From contig NZ_JBBPBZ010000002.1 in the NCBI RefSeq assembly GCF_038070105.1, positions 2,182,001-2,246,000 of the forward strand: a DNA stretch of 64,000 nt. Reading direction: 5' to 3'. Below the pieces are notes generated by a model. That model had not been told where the DNA came from and did not search any database. It saw nothing but the letters and a program-made list of their open reading frames with translations. Of this stretch, positions 14,193 through 23,067 are shown piece by piece. Numbering within the stretch: the first letter of the stretch is position 1; every line of letters begins with the position of its first letter. The position numbers were made by a program, and so were the translations under genes. This DNA is from Methylocystis sp. IM3 (GTDB lineage Bacteria > Pseudomonadota > Alphaproteobacteria > Rhizobiales > Beijerinckiaceae).

Positions 14193-15224
14193 ATGCCCCT
14201 CCCCGACGCACAGATGATTTCGGACATGCGAGCGGCGCCCGAGGCCGTGAGGCGGCAGGAGGCGGCTCTCGCAGAAGTTTTCCAGGCTCTGGCGGAACGG
14301 TTGCGGCGCAAGCCGCCGCAACTCGTCGTCACCTGCGCGCGCGGCAGTTCCGCCCATGCGGCGACCTTCGGGAAGCACCTGATCGAGCGATATCTCGGCA
14401 CTGTGGTCGCCGCCGCCGCGCCGAGCGTGACGACGATTTACCATCAGCCTCTGCGCCTTGCTGATCAGCTCTTCCTCGCAATTTCGCAGTCCGGCGAGAG
14501 CAGCGACATCGTCGAGCAGGCCGCGTCGGCCCGCGCCGGCGGCGCCGTGACCGCCTGCATTACGAACGACCCGGCGAGCGCGCTGGCGCGGGCCTGCGAA
14601 TTCGTGGCGCCGATGGCGGCAGGGCCTGAGCTCAGCATCCCCGCAACCAAGACATTCATCGCGTCGGTCGCGGCGCTCGCACGATTGGTCGCCTCTTGGG
14701 CAGAGGACGAGGCTCTCGCGGAGGCGTTGCGACGATTGCCGGATCGCCTCGCCGCCGCCGGCGAACTCGACTGGAGCCGCCTCCTGGACAGCTTCACCGC
14801 AGCCGAAAGCCTCGTAACGATTGGGCGCGGGCCGACGCTTGCCATCGCGCGGGAAGCAGCGCTCAAGCTGAAGGAAACGTCCGATCTCCATGCGGAAGCG
14901 TTTTCCGCTGCCGAATTCCTCCATGGCCCCATTGCGCTGGTCGCGCCGTCTTATCCCGTGCTCATGTTCGCGCCGACGGACGCCGCCGCCGTGGGCATGA
15001 CAGAACTTGCCGCCGACCTCAGGGCCAAGGGGGCGGCGGCCTTCATCACGTCCACGCTCGCGTCGGCGCCGGACCGGCTCCCCGCGCTACCCGATGATCA
15101 TCCGGAGACCGACGCAATCTGCCTCATTCAGAGCTTCTACGCCATGGTTGTTCGCCTGGCGGCGATGCGCGGGACGAATGTCGATAAACCGCGCCATCTG
15201 CGCAAGATCACGCGGACTCGATGA
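14193..15224 (+). CDS. SIS-domain glucosamine-6-phosphate deaminase (NagB-II type)
   Basis: This 343-residue protein consists of two SIS domains like the isomerase half of GlmS but lacks the glutaminase domain. Motifs are VVTCARGSSAHAATFGKHL, LFLAISQSGESSDIVEQA and, in the second half, EAALKLKETSDLHAEAF with FLHGP. Proteins of this architecture next to nagA act as NagB-II deaminases, converting GlcN-6-P to fructose-6-P and ammonia. The stop overlaps the nagA start by 4 bp (ATGA), so the two are coupled. The start at 14193 (MPLPDAQ) is chosen because earlier in-frame codons lack family sequence. An AgaS-type deaminase/isomerase for another amino sugar cannot be excluded. Confidence 0.82.
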   Translation: MPLPDAQMISDMRAAPEAVRRQEAALAEVFQALAERLRRKPPQLVVTCARGSSAHAATFGKHLIERYLGTVVAAAAPSVTTIYHQPLRLADQLFLAISQSGESSDIVEQAASARAGGAVTACITNDPASALARACEFVAPMAAGPELSIPATKTFIASVAALARLVASWAEDEALAEALRRLPDRLAAAGELDWSRLLDSFTAAESLVTIGRGPTLAIAREAALKLKETSDLHAEAFSAAEFLHGPIALVAPSYPVLMFAPTDAAAVGMTELAADLRAKGAAAFITSTLASAPDRLPALPDDHPETDAICLIQSFYAMVVRLAAMRGTNVDKPRHLRKITRTR

Positions 15225-16387
15225 GCGATATGTCCCGACATGCAGTGGCTGCCGATGTCGTTTTCGACGGCGAAAGCCGGCGCGACGATTTCGCCGTTGT
15301 GATCGAGGGGTCTCGAATTGCTGCGCTGACGCGGCGGTCGGACCTTCCCTCCACGATCGAGGTTTATCACGCGCCCCCCGGCGCATGGCTCGCGCCGGGC
15401 TTCATCGACATTCAGGTCAACGGCGGCGGCGATGTTCTTTTCAACGCCGATCCCACCCCAGCTGCGCTTGTCAAGATTGTCGAAGCGCATCGCAAGTTCG
15501 GCGTGACGGCGCTGCTGCCGACGATCATCACCGACAGCGACGAGGTCATGACTGCGGCGCTCGAGGCCGTGGGCGACGTCATGGCGCGCGAGCCCGGCGT
15601 TCTCGGCATCCATCTCGAAGGGCCGTTTTTATCGCCAGAAAAACCGGGCGTTCACCGGCGCGACTTCATCCGCCGCCCGCAGCGGCATCATGGCCAAATG
15701 CTTGGCGCGTTTCGCAAGGGGGTCCTCCTGGTGACGCTTGCGCCCGAGGAAACGCCCGACGGCTTCGTCGCCGAACTTGTCGCTTTGGGCGCGAAGGTCG
15801 CGCTCGGCCATTCGATGGCGACCTATGAACAAACGCGCGCCGCGATGGCCGAAGGGCTCACCGGATTCACGCATCTCTTCAACGCCATGCGTCCGCTTGC
15901 CGCCCGCGAGCCCGGTCCTGTCGCGGCGGCGCTGGAATCCCCGCAGGCTTCTTACGGACTCATCGTGGATGGCGAGCATGTAGCGCCGGCCATGCTCAGG
16001 CTGGCTTTGCGCGGCGTCGGGCGCCCCATGCTCGTGAGCGACGCCATGCCGCCCGTCGGCGGCATGCGCGACAATTTCGATCTTATGGGCAGGCGCATCG
16101 CGGTGCGCGATGGCAGTTGCCGCACACAGGACGACGCGCTCGCGGGATCGTTGATCGAAATGGCCAGCGCGATCCGCAACTGCATCCGGCTTCTTAGCCT
16201 TCCACTGGAGGAAGCACTGCGGTTCGCCTCGCTCAACCCGGCCGAGTTTCTCGGTCTCGGCCAGTCGCTCGGTCGTCTTGCGCCGGGCTACCGCGCCGAT
16301 ATGGCGGCGTTCGACCCCAAAGACATTTCGGTCTTTGCAGCCTGGGTCGCGGGGGAAAGATCGGATTACCGCCTCGGCGCTCCATAG
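15221..16387 (+). CDS. nagA: N-acetylglucosamine-6-phosphate deacetylase
   Basis: This 388-residue amidohydrolase removes the acetyl group from GlcNAc-6-P to give GlcN-6-P. Family features are PGFIDIQVNGGGDVLFN near the N-terminus, the metal-binding HLEGPF segment, ALGHSMATYEQ, GFTHLFNAM, LIVDGEHV and MLVSDAMPPVGG, and a closing RLAPGYRADMAAFDP. Length is typical. Translation is coupled to the upstream deaminase by an ATGA overlap. With murQ this forms a salvage route from cell-wall MurNAc/GlcNAc phosphates to fructose-6-P; no transporter or kinase is present in the window. Confidence 0.93.
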   Translation: MSDMSRHAVAADVVFDGESRRDDFAVVIEGSRIAALTRRSDLPSTIEVYHAPPGAWLAPGFIDIQVNGGGDVLFNADPTPAALVKIVEAHRKFGVTALLPTIITDSDEVMTAALEAVGDVMAREPGVLGIHLEGPFLSPEKPGVHRRDFIRRPQRHHGQMLGAFRKGVLLVTLAPEETPDGFVAELVALGAKVALGHSMATYEQTRAAMAEGLTGFTHLFNAMRPLAAREPGPVAAALESPQASYGLIVDGEHVAPAMLRLALRGVGRPMLVSDAMPPVGGMRDNFDLMGRRIAVRDGSCRTQDDALAGSLIEMASAIRNCIRLLSLPLEEALRFASLNPAEFLGLGQSLGRLAPGYRADMAAFDPKDISVFAAWVAGERSDYRLGAP

Positions 16388-16399
16388 GCGACTATGGAG

Positions 16400-17596
16400 T
16401 CATTCGGCCGCCGATTTTTCCCGTTCGGTCATCCGAACATCGTCACGAAGCGCAGGGATGGTGAAATAGAACGCCGCGCCCTCCCCCGGCTTCGCTTTTA
16501 CGCCAATGCCCCAACCATGGCGGTCGGCGATCGACTTGCAAATCGCGAGCTCGATCCCCGTTCCGGGATATTCCGTCTTGTTGGGAATATGTTTCAGCGG
16601 CTCGAATACAGCCTGGGCGAACTCCTCCTTGAAGCCCACGCCGCTATCGGCAATTTCGAGTCGGATGGCGCCATTTTCCACCGCCTCGGAGCTGATGCGA
16701 ATTTTCGCAGACTCGCCCGCTTTTCGATATTTCACCGCGTTGCCGAGAATGTTCCGAATGAGACAAGCGAACTGGGACCGGTCCGCCTGAAACCTCAGCG
16801 CGGGGACTTTCACGCAAATTTCTAGTCCCTCGTGCGTGCCCTCGAGTTCAAGAAGCAGCCCGTCTATTTCTTCTCGCATGTCGAGAATTTCGAGACGTTG
16901 GCCGCCCATGACCGCGCCGGAATAGGTCAATAAATCATCGACGAGCTTTCGCGCGGTTGCAGCGTAGCCGCGGACGGACTCCTGTGCGTAGGCCATGTCC
17001 GCCTTGTTGGAGGACGCCAGAGCGTTTTCGAGCAGCTCGGAGAACGCCTCTATCTTGCGTAATGGCTCCTGGAGATCGAGCGAGGTGACATAAATGAAGC
17101 GGGCAAGCGGCTCCGAGGTCGTCGCGGCGGCATAGTCGCTTTCGAGCGCCTGCTTGAGATTTTCCACCGTCCGCCTTGCGCCTTCGTCGAGCGACTCGCG
17201 CAGGATCTGCCGGAACGGGCGCATGAACAGCCGACGCTCCTCCACTTCTATATCGAATTTGACAAGCGTCGACTCGTCCGTCTGCCTGCGGAATTCGTAA
17301 TGTGCAGTGAAGGGTTCCGTCAGGCCCTTCAGGCAAATTGCGTTCGGCGGCGCAAAAGATTGGATTTCAAAAGTCGACACCGTGCGAATGCCGCGATCGA
17401 GCGTCGTCTGCCGAGCCTTCATCCCTGTCTTTGCGGAGCCTTTCGCAAACGGCTCGAACTCGACCACTTGCGGAGACCAACGCGTGTAGTTCGTGAAAAA
17501 CCCGTGTCCCGCAAAATCGAATACCGCGCAGAGCGGGCGATGAACCACGATCGATGCGGCGCCGCCAATCACTCGCGCCGATCTGGAGGTGAGCAT
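16400..17596 (-). CDS. SRPBCC-histidine-kinase-like fusion lacking the phospho-acceptor His
   Basis: This 398-residue protein joins an N-terminal SRPBCC/polyketide-cyclase-like ligand-binding domain (about 10-150) to a HisKA-like helix pair (about 160-228) and a HATPase domain. The ATPase boxes are intact: IRNILGNAVKYRKAG, IADSGVGF and GTGIELAICKSIADRHGW. The H-box reads FIYVTSLDLQEPLRKIEAF where the family normally has S-H-D-L-Q-E-P-L-R. Leu173, encoded by CTC at 17080-17078, therefore replaces the phospho-accepting His. The start at 17596 is backed by GGAGG eight bases upstream. No response regulator is adjacent. It may be a dead kinase used as a sensor, scaffold or phosphatase. Confidence 0.8.
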   Translation of the reverse strand: MLTSRSARVIGGAASIVVHRPLCAVFDFAGHGFFTNYTRWSPQVVEFEPFAKGSAKTGMKARQTTLDRGIRTVSTFEIQSFAPPNAICLKGLTEPFTAHYEFRRQTDESTLVKFDIEVEERRLFMRPFRQILRESLDEGARRTVENLKQALESDYAAATTSEPLARFIYVTSLDLQEPLRKIEAFSELLENALASSNKADMAYAQESVRGYAATARKLVDDLLTYSGAVMGGQRLEILDMREEIDGLLLELEGTHEGLEICVKVPALRFQADRSQFACLIRNILGNAVKYRKAGESAKIRISSEAVENGAIRLEIADSGVGFKEEFAQAVFEPLKHIPNKTEYPGTGIELAICKSIADRHGWGIGVKAKPGEGAAFYFTIPALRDDVRMTEREKSAAE

Positions 17597-17775
17597 TGCA
17601 GGGCCTCCTGGAAAGCAACCAGCCTGAAACGAAAGTTGGTGACAGGCCGCCTCATATTCAACTATGAACCAGTCTCCCGCTTCTGTTCCAGTCCCATCGG
17701 CCACTTGATTTCTCTCGAAAACGAACGACGTTTCGCTTCGAGAGCCTGTGGCGGGTTCTACGGAGAGACAAGACT

Positions 17776-18633
17776 ATGAGCGCGGGCGTCGAAGGCGGTC
17801 TTCTTGTCCTTGCAGTCGGGCTGTTCCTGCTTCTGCTGATTGCCGAGAAGCGACGGCCATACCGGCCGACGCCAACGTCCAGTCTGAGGCAGTCCCTCAC
17901 GACGAACGCGTCAGCCTTTTTGTTCAACAATCTCGTGATGAACGCGCTGTCGCTCTCGAGCCTTTTCGTCGTCGCGCAACGCTACGGTTCGCACGGGCTG
18001 CTGCACGGCCTCGACGATGGCCCGATGAAACTGGCGCTCAGCTTCGTGTTCTTCGATTTTGTCGTCTATTGCTGGCACTTCCTTGGACATCATTCCGAGC
18101 GTCTCTGGCGTCTCCACAAGGTTCATCACAGCGACAAGATCATCCATGTTTCGACTGGCTTGCGCTTTCATGTCCTCGACCAACTCCTGGAGGTCGGCGT
18201 GAAATGCATCGCGGTGATGATCGTCGGCGTGGCCGCGCATGTTGTCGTCGTCTGCGAAATTATCCGCATGTTCTTCGTTTTCTTCCACCACGCCAATGTC
18301 GCCGTGCCGGGCGAGCGCTGGCTCTCCTATCTGGTCATCACGCCCAGCCTGCACCGCGCGCATCATTCCACGCGCCGGATCGAACACGATAGCAATTACG
18401 GCATCGTCCTCGCCTGCTGGGACATTCTTTTCGGCACTCGCAAAGTTCTTGCGCCGCAGGAATTCGGACTTGAAAACGTCGAAGCGCGAAACATCCTCCA
18501 GCTTTTCAGCCTGGCTTTCGTTACCGAACATTACTTCGCACGCGTGATGCATCTCCTACCCAGGCCCGACCGGCGCCACGAACTGCGGCCCGCGCCGATC
18601 GCCTTGCCTATTCGACGCGAGCGGCGCAGCTAG
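17776..18633 (+). CDS. Sterol desaturase / fatty acid hydroxylase family membrane protein
   Basis: This 285-residue integral membrane di-iron enzyme has the family's histidine clusters: HFLGHH (101-106), HKVHH (114-118), HHAN (171-174) and HRAHH (193-197), between several hydrophobic segments. The N-terminus starts with a transmembrane stretch (LLVLAVGLFLLLLIAE). Such enzymes hydroxylate or desaturate lipids; the substrate cannot be told from sequence and could be a fatty acid, hopanoid or carotenoid. It is transcribed divergently from the kinase-like gene, and its end overlaps a small convergent gene by 4 bp. Confidence 0.85.
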   Translation: MSAGVEGGLLVLAVGLFLLLLIAEKRRPYRPTPTSSLRQSLTTNASAFLFNNLVMNALSLSSLFVVAQRYGSHGLLHGLDDGPMKLALSFVFFDFVVYCWHFLGHHSERLWRLHKVHHSDKIIHVSTGLRFHVLDQLLEVGVKCIAVMIVGVAAHVVVVCEIIRMFFVFFHHANVAVPGERWLSYLVITPSLHRAHHSTRRIEHDSNYGIVLACWDILFGTRKVLAPQEFGLENVEARNILQLFSLAFVTEHYFARVMHLLPRPDRRHELRPAPIALPIRRERRS

Positions 18634-18857
18634 GAGCTTGGAAACGGGCGCTCGTTCGAATGATCTTCTCGCTCTGACGGGGCGCAGAGCGATGGCAGGA
18701 GAGTCTTTTCTCGAAGCAGGACGAGGAACGCGTCTTCTGTCGTCAAGCCGCAGAAGCCAGCCTCTTTGCCCTGCACCCAGTAGATGTCCCACACATTGCG
18801 CCACCCATTCGCCTCGAGCGCTTGGATGATCATGTCCTCGTCAAATGTGAAAGTCAT
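18630..18857 (-). CDS. Small hypothetical protein (75 residues)
   Basis: From the ATG at 18857 the product begins MTFTFDEDMIIQALEANGWR and continues with WDIYWVQGKEAGFCGLTTED, a tryptophan-rich compact sequence that reads as genuine protein. The longer upstream frame to 19319 is shadow sequence through the ssb promoter region. The 3' end overlaps the convergent hydroxylase gene by 4 bp. No signal peptide or membrane segment is visible. Function unknown. Confidence 0.5.
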   Translation of the reverse strand: MTFTFDEDMIIQALEANGWRNVWDIYWVQGKEAGFCGLTTEDAFLVLLREKTLLPSLCAPSEREDHSNERPFPSS

Positions 18858-18996
18858 GCGCAAGGCCCCGGCGGCGTCCGGCCTCTTTCGCGATATGCTC
18901 GCCTTTATGTTGGGCGCGAGTCCCCCTCTGCAAGGCAGAGGCGCGGGCGCAGCCATATCGCGATGGGGGTCTTGCCGCGTGATTTTGCGAATGCTA

Positions 18997-19011
18997 GAAC
19001 AAAAATCGAAC
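18997..19011. promoter_or_regulatory. LexA SOS box upstream of ssb
   Basis: GAAC-AAAAATC-GAAC matches the direct-repeat alphaproteobacterial LexA operator GAAC-N7-GAAC. It lies about 100 bp upstream of the ssb start, a gene that is SOS-controlled in alphaproteobacteria. Confidence 0.65.
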
Positions 19012-19109
19012 GCGAGCCGGCCACGGAGATCTGTGGACAAGCGGGCCGGGTGCGCCAGTTGGGACCCTCGTTGCACTAAAGTGCGGCGCGTCACCACGTG
19101 GAGAGAGAC

Positions 19110-19637
19110 ATGGCGGGTAGCGTCAACAAAGTGATTTTGATCGGCCGCGTCGGGCGCGATCCTGAGACGCGCACATTCCAGAGCGGGGACCGCGTGGTGA
19201 GTTTCTCGCTGGCGACAAGTGAGATTTGGAAGGATCGCAACTCGGGCGAGCGCAAAGAGCGCGTCGAGTGGCATTCCATTCAAATCCACAATGAGCGTAT
19301 CGGGAAAGTCGCCGAGCAATACGTCAAGAAAGGCTCAAACATCTATATCGAGGGCCAGCTTCAAACCCGTGAATATACCGACAAGGACGGCAATCAGCGC
19401 AAGGTGACCGAGGTCGTCGTGCCCCGCTTCCGCGGCGAGATGACCCTTCTCGACAGCAAGGGTGGCGGGCGCGGCGAAGGCGATTTCGAGGGCGGCGGCT
19501 ATGGCCAAAGCGGCGGGGGCTCTTTCGGTCGCTCCTCCCCGATGGAGCGCGCGCCCGCGGAGCGCCGCCCTGCTCCGACGGCCGGTGGCGGCGGCGGGCG
19601 CCTGTCCGAGCAGCTGGACGACGACATTCCGTTCTGA
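19110..19637 (+). CDS. ssb: Single-stranded DNA-binding protein
   Basis: This 175-residue SSB binds ssDNA as a tetramer in replication, recombination and repair. The OB-fold starts MAGSVNKVILIGRVGRDPE and includes SFSLATSE, ERVEWHSIQI and a GSNIYIEGQLQTR segment. A long Gly/Ser/Arg-rich linker follows, and the conserved acidic tip DDDIPF ends the protein. GGAGAGA precedes the ATG at 19110; an ATG 12 bases earlier is less likely. The SOS box at 18997 implies LexA control. Confidence 0.96.
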   Translation: MAGSVNKVILIGRVGRDPETRTFQSGDRVVSFSLATSEIWKDRNSGERKERVEWHSIQIHNERIGKVAEQYVKKGSNIYIEGQLQTREYTDKDGNQRKVTEVVVPRFRGEMTLLDSKGGGRGEGDFEGGGYGQSGGGSFGRSSPMERAPAERRPAPTAGGGGGRLSEQLDDDIPF

Positions 19638-19769
19638 GCACGACCCGGCTCGAGCTGGGTGCGAATGCGGGCCGGTATTGCCTCGGGACGCCCGTTGTTA
19701 TAGCAGAAACAGAGGCGCGGCCGGCCGCGCGATCCAGAGGACTGCGCGCCACAGCGCCGGGAAAGCTCC

Positions 19770-20003
19770 ATGAGCCAGAAGCCGATCAACCTTGTCCATC
19801 TCTCCACGTTGATCGCGGTGGCGATCCTCGTTGGAACGGAGCTTGTGGGCGCTTCATGGGCGGCGGGCTGGGCGCTCGGCGGCCTCTTCCAGCTCGACCC
19901 TATGGTCAGCCGCGCGATCGAAGTCATCTTCTCGCTTCTGGGCTTTGTGGGCCTTTACTTCTTCATGAAGACCGCCATCCGCAATGAGCCTGTCCGCGGT
20001 TGA
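19770..20003 (+). CDS. Small inner-membrane protein
   Basis: The 77-residue product has two hydrophobic segments, one at about residues 10-38 (LSTLIAVAILVGTELVGASW) and one at about 50-68 (IEVIFSLLGFVGLYFFMK), joined by a short loop (GLFQLDPMVS). It ends in a short charged tail. Both the size and the topology are those of a two-pass membrane protein of unknown function. It lies between ssb and opgG on the same strand with separate spacing, so no operon is evident. Confidence 0.65.
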   Translation: MSQKPINLVHLSTLIAVAILVGTELVGASWAAGWALGGLFQLDPMVSRAIEVIFSLLGFVGLYFFMKTAIRNEPVRG

Positions 20004-20107
20004 GGGCTGAAACCCGATCTTGAAGTCTGGAACGCCTGGGGCGCCGCCCCGAGGGCGCCCTATTGCACGGCTATAGTAACAAAAGCATTTTCGCAGGTGA
20101 TTCGGGA

Positions 20108-21697
20108 ATGATCGACAAGCAAGACCGCCGTTCCTTCCTCAAGACAGCGGCCGCCACGAGCGCGCTCGGCGCCGTTGGGGCCCCACCGGCGAATGCGGCG
20201 GGGCCATCCCAAATCACGAATGTGAAGCTCGGCCAAGCCGAGCCCTTCTCCTTCGAGGCGCTGAAGCAGGAGGCGCAGCGGCTCGTCAAGGAGCCCTATC
20301 GCAATCCCAACATCCCCTCGCCGGAGATCACCTCGCAGATCGACTACGAGAAGTGGGGACACATCACCTACAACACGGATCACGCGCTCTTCGCCGACAC
20401 CAAAGATCGTTTTCCGATCGAGTTCTTCCACCTCGGCATGTTCTTTCGAAAGGCCGTTCGCATCCACGTCGTGGAGAACGGCGAGGCGCGCGAGGTGCTC
20501 TACGATACCAGCTATTTCAACATGCCCGACGATTCCATCGCGCGGCAGCTGCCGCCTGGCGCTGGCTTCGCGGGCTTCCGCATCCAGGAGTCCAAGGACG
20601 GCCCGCTCGACTGGAAGAAGAACGACTGGGTCGCTTTTCTCGGGGCCTCCTATTTCCGCGCGATCGGTGAACTCCGCCAGTACGGCCTCTCCGCGCGCGG
20701 CGTCGCGCTCGACACCTGGCAGGCCGGCGCGCCGGAGGAATTCCCAGACTTCACACATATCTACGTCGGGCCGGAGACGCAGGACGGCGTCGTTCTGCAT
20801 GCGCTCCTCGAGGGTCCGTCCATCGTCGGCGCCTATAAGTTCCTCATGACGCGCGGCAAGGGCGTCGTGATGGACATCGACTGTTCGCTGTATCTGCGGG
20901 GCAAATTCACCCGTTTCGGCATCGCCCCGCTGACCTCGATGTACTGGTTCTCCGAGACGGTGAAGCCCACGGGCGTCGACTGGCGCCCCGAGGTCCACGA
21001 TTCGGACGGACTCAGCATGTGGACGGGAACAGGCGAGCGGCTCTGGCGGCCGCTGAATAACCCTCCGCGTGTGATCGCCTCAGCGTTCGGCGATAAAAAT
21101 CCCAAGGGCTTCGGCCTGATGCAGCGGGACCGCAATTTCGACCACTATCTCGACGGCGTCTTCTACGACCGCCGCCCGAGCGTGTGGGTCGAGCCGAAGG
21201 GCGATTGGGGCGGCGGGGCCATCCATCTCATCGAGATTCCCACAGATGACGAGATTCACGACAACATCGTCGCCATGTGGGTGCCCGAAAAACCGGCCAT
21301 GCCCGGCGCCAGTTTCGAGCTTTCCTACCGCCTGTACTGGCTTGCCGACGAGCCCTTCCCGTCGCCGCTCGCCCGCTGCGTGGCGACGCGCCTCGGCAAT
21401 GGCGGTCAGCCGGGAAGGCCGCGCCCCAAGGGCGTGCGCAAATTCATGGTGGAGTTTCTGGGGGAACCGCTCGCCAAGCTGCCCTTCGGCGTGAAACCCG
21501 AGCCAGTGCTCTGGGCCTCTCGCGGCAGCTTCTCATATATTTTCACCGAGGCCGTCTTCGATGGCGTGCCGGGACATTGGCGCGCCCAGTTCGACCTCAC
21601 CGTCGACGGCAAGGAGCCTGTGGAAATGCGGCTCTATCTCAAGAACGGCGACACGATCCTGTCCGAGAACTGGCTCTACCAGTATCATCCGTTCTGA
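20108..21697 (+). CDS. opgG: Periplasmic glucan biosynthesis protein OpgG/MdoG
   Basis: This 529-residue protein belongs to the OpgG/MdoG family that processes osmoregulated periplasmic glucans. It begins with a twin-arginine signal (DRRSFLKTAAATSALGAVG), as in OpgD-type homologues, so folded export is likely. Family segments include FSFEALKQEAQRLVKEPY, IEFFHLGMFFRKAVRIHVVE, PLTSMYWFSE, RDRNFDHYLDG and AIHLIEIPTDDEIHDNIVAM. The start at 20108 puts the Tat motif at the N-terminus. No opgH glucosyltransferase is adjacent, which is unusual because opgG and opgH commonly form an operon. OpgD versus OpgG identity is not resolved. Confidence 0.92.
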   Translation: MIDKQDRRSFLKTAAATSALGAVGAPPANAAGPSQITNVKLGQAEPFSFEALKQEAQRLVKEPYRNPNIPSPEITSQIDYEKWGHITYNTDHALFADTKDRFPIEFFHLGMFFRKAVRIHVVENGEAREVLYDTSYFNMPDDSIARQLPPGAGFAGFRIQESKDGPLDWKKNDWVAFLGASYFRAIGELRQYGLSARGVALDTWQAGAPEEFPDFTHIYVGPETQDGVVLHALLEGPSIVGAYKFLMTRGKGVVMDIDCSLYLRGKFTRFGIAPLTSMYWFSETVKPTGVDWRPEVHDSDGLSMWTGTGERLWRPLNNPPRVIASAFGDKNPKGFGLMQRDRNFDHYLDGVFYDRRPSVWVEPKGDWGGGAIHLIEIPTDDEIHDNIVAMWVPEKPAMPGASFELSYRLYWLADEPFPSPLARCVATRLGNGGQPGRPRPKGVRKFMVEFLGEPLAKLPFGVKPEPVLWASRGSFSYIFTEAVFDGVPGHWRAQFDLTVDGKEPVEMRLYLKNGDTILSENWLYQYHPF

Positions 21698-21714
21698 CCG
21701 CGCCGCCCGAGGCC

Positions 21715-23067
21715 CTAGCCGAGCCTCATCTGGTAGGAGCCGTCGCGCGCCATGGTAAGAAGCTGCGCCGCCGAGTCTCGCCAGCTCATCGGCGCGACAG
21801 TCGTAGGGTGCGGGCGCGCAATCAGCGCCTCCCGCATCCGCGCGGCGAGCGCGTCGCTGTCCAGAAGCGGGAAATAGGTCGCGGTTTCCCCCGCCGCCTC
21901 CCGGAACACGGGAATATCCGTCGCAATGACCGGCGTTCCGGAGCGCGCCGCTTCGACGATTGGGAGGCCGAAGCCTTCGGCCACCGAGGCGAGCGCCAGC
22001 GCGCGCGCATGGCGATAGAGCAACGCCAAATCGGCGTCCCCGGCATTGGCGAGCCAGAACAGCCTCTTGCCAAATTCCGGATGCCGCGACAGGCGACGCT
22101 CGAAATGTCGCATCCCCCAGCCCTTGCCGCCCACGATCACATAGGCGGCGTCGAGACCCTCGGCCCAGAGCTTTTCCATGGCGTCCAGAACGATGGGATG
22201 GCCCTTGCGCGGCTCGATGGTGCCGACGCTCAGGAAGTAGGGTCGGCCATGGGCGATCCGCTGCGCCTGCGCGGAAGCTTCGCCCGTTCCCGAGCCCGAA
22301 AAATCATCGCCCAGCCGCCACCAGCCAATCGGGAAGCCCTCCTTCCCCTGCCCGCTCGCGACGAGATAGTCGCGCAGGCTCTCAGCGGTGGCGCGGGAAT
22401 TGGCGATGACGCCGTCGCTCGTCAGAACCACCTTCGGCATCCATTCCTGAAACCGCTGGGCAATGGGAGGGCTGAAAGCGGCAGGGTAGAGGATCGGCAG
22501 AATGTCGTGGAGGCACAGGATCGTGGCGCCTCCCTTGGCCTTCACCTCCTCGATGATCGGAGGATATTCGTAGAGATGGTTCCAGCTCGCGTCGAGCATG
22601 ATGAACATATCGCCCGCCTCGATGGCGATCGTCTCCGCGACGCCCGGATTGCTGTAATAGAGATGCAAGGCGCCCTCGTGGATCGCCACCGGGATGCAAA
22701 GACCCATCTCCCAGCCATGACGCGCGATTTCGCGCACGACGCGCTGAATGCCGGTGTTCTTGCCGGACCGCAACGCACTCGTCATGTCGAAAAGCAGGCG
22801 CGGACGCTTTGTGAACACGTCCGGAACGGCCTGTGACGCGACGCGCGCCCATTTCGGCGGCCCCCCACGCGCGACAGAGCTGGGAAAGAGCTTGACCCGG
22901 AGAGTGCGCAACAGACGGGAGACCGTCCAGTAGAGCTCCTGCGCCTTCAGCCTGACGAATTTCTCGAGCCCCTTCGTCTCCAGCGCGGCAGCCTCGCGCG
23001 CCGCAAGCCTGTCGAGATAGGCGCGGATAACGTCGCCATTATCCTGTGCAGAGTGATTTTCGGCCAC
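21715..23067 (-). CDS. Glycosyltransferase family 4 (GT-B fold)
   Basis: This roughly 450-residue glycosyltransferase shows the C-terminal GT4 signature: PYFLSVGTIEPRKGHPIVLD, YVIVGGKGWG and ASVAEGFGLPIVEAARSGTP, with the E-x7-E motif around EGFGLPIVE. The N-terminal half contains the acceptor-domain features LLFDMTSALRSGKNTGIQR and CLHDILP. The likely start is a GTG at 23067, with GGGGAA upstream; the upstream frame to 23244 is Arg-rich shadow. It would transfer a sugar to a surface polysaccharide or lipid. Its 5' end faces the GT2 gene divergently, suggesting a joint role in surface glycan assembly. Confidence 0.82.
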   Translation of the reverse strand: MAENHSAQDNGDVIRAYLDRLAAREAAALETKGLEKFVRLKAQELYWTVSRLLRTLRVKLFPSSVARGGPPKWARVASQAVPDVFTKRPRLLFDMTSALRSGKNTGIQRVVREIARHGWEMGLCIPVAIHEGALHLYYSNPGVAETIAIEAGDMFIMLDASWNHLYEYPPIIEEVKAKGGATILCLHDILPILYPAAFSPPIAQRFQEWMPKVVLTSDGVIANSRATAESLRDYLVASGQGKEGFPIGWWRLGDDFSGSGTGEASAQAQRIAHGRPYFLSVGTIEPRKGHPIVLDAMEKLWAEGLDAAYVIVGGKGWGMRHFERRLSRHPEFGKRLFWLANAGDADLALLYRHARALALASVAEGFGLPIVEAARSGTPVIATDIPVFREAAGETATYFPLLDSDALAARMREALIARPHPTTVAPMSWRDSAAQLLTMARDGSYQMRLG

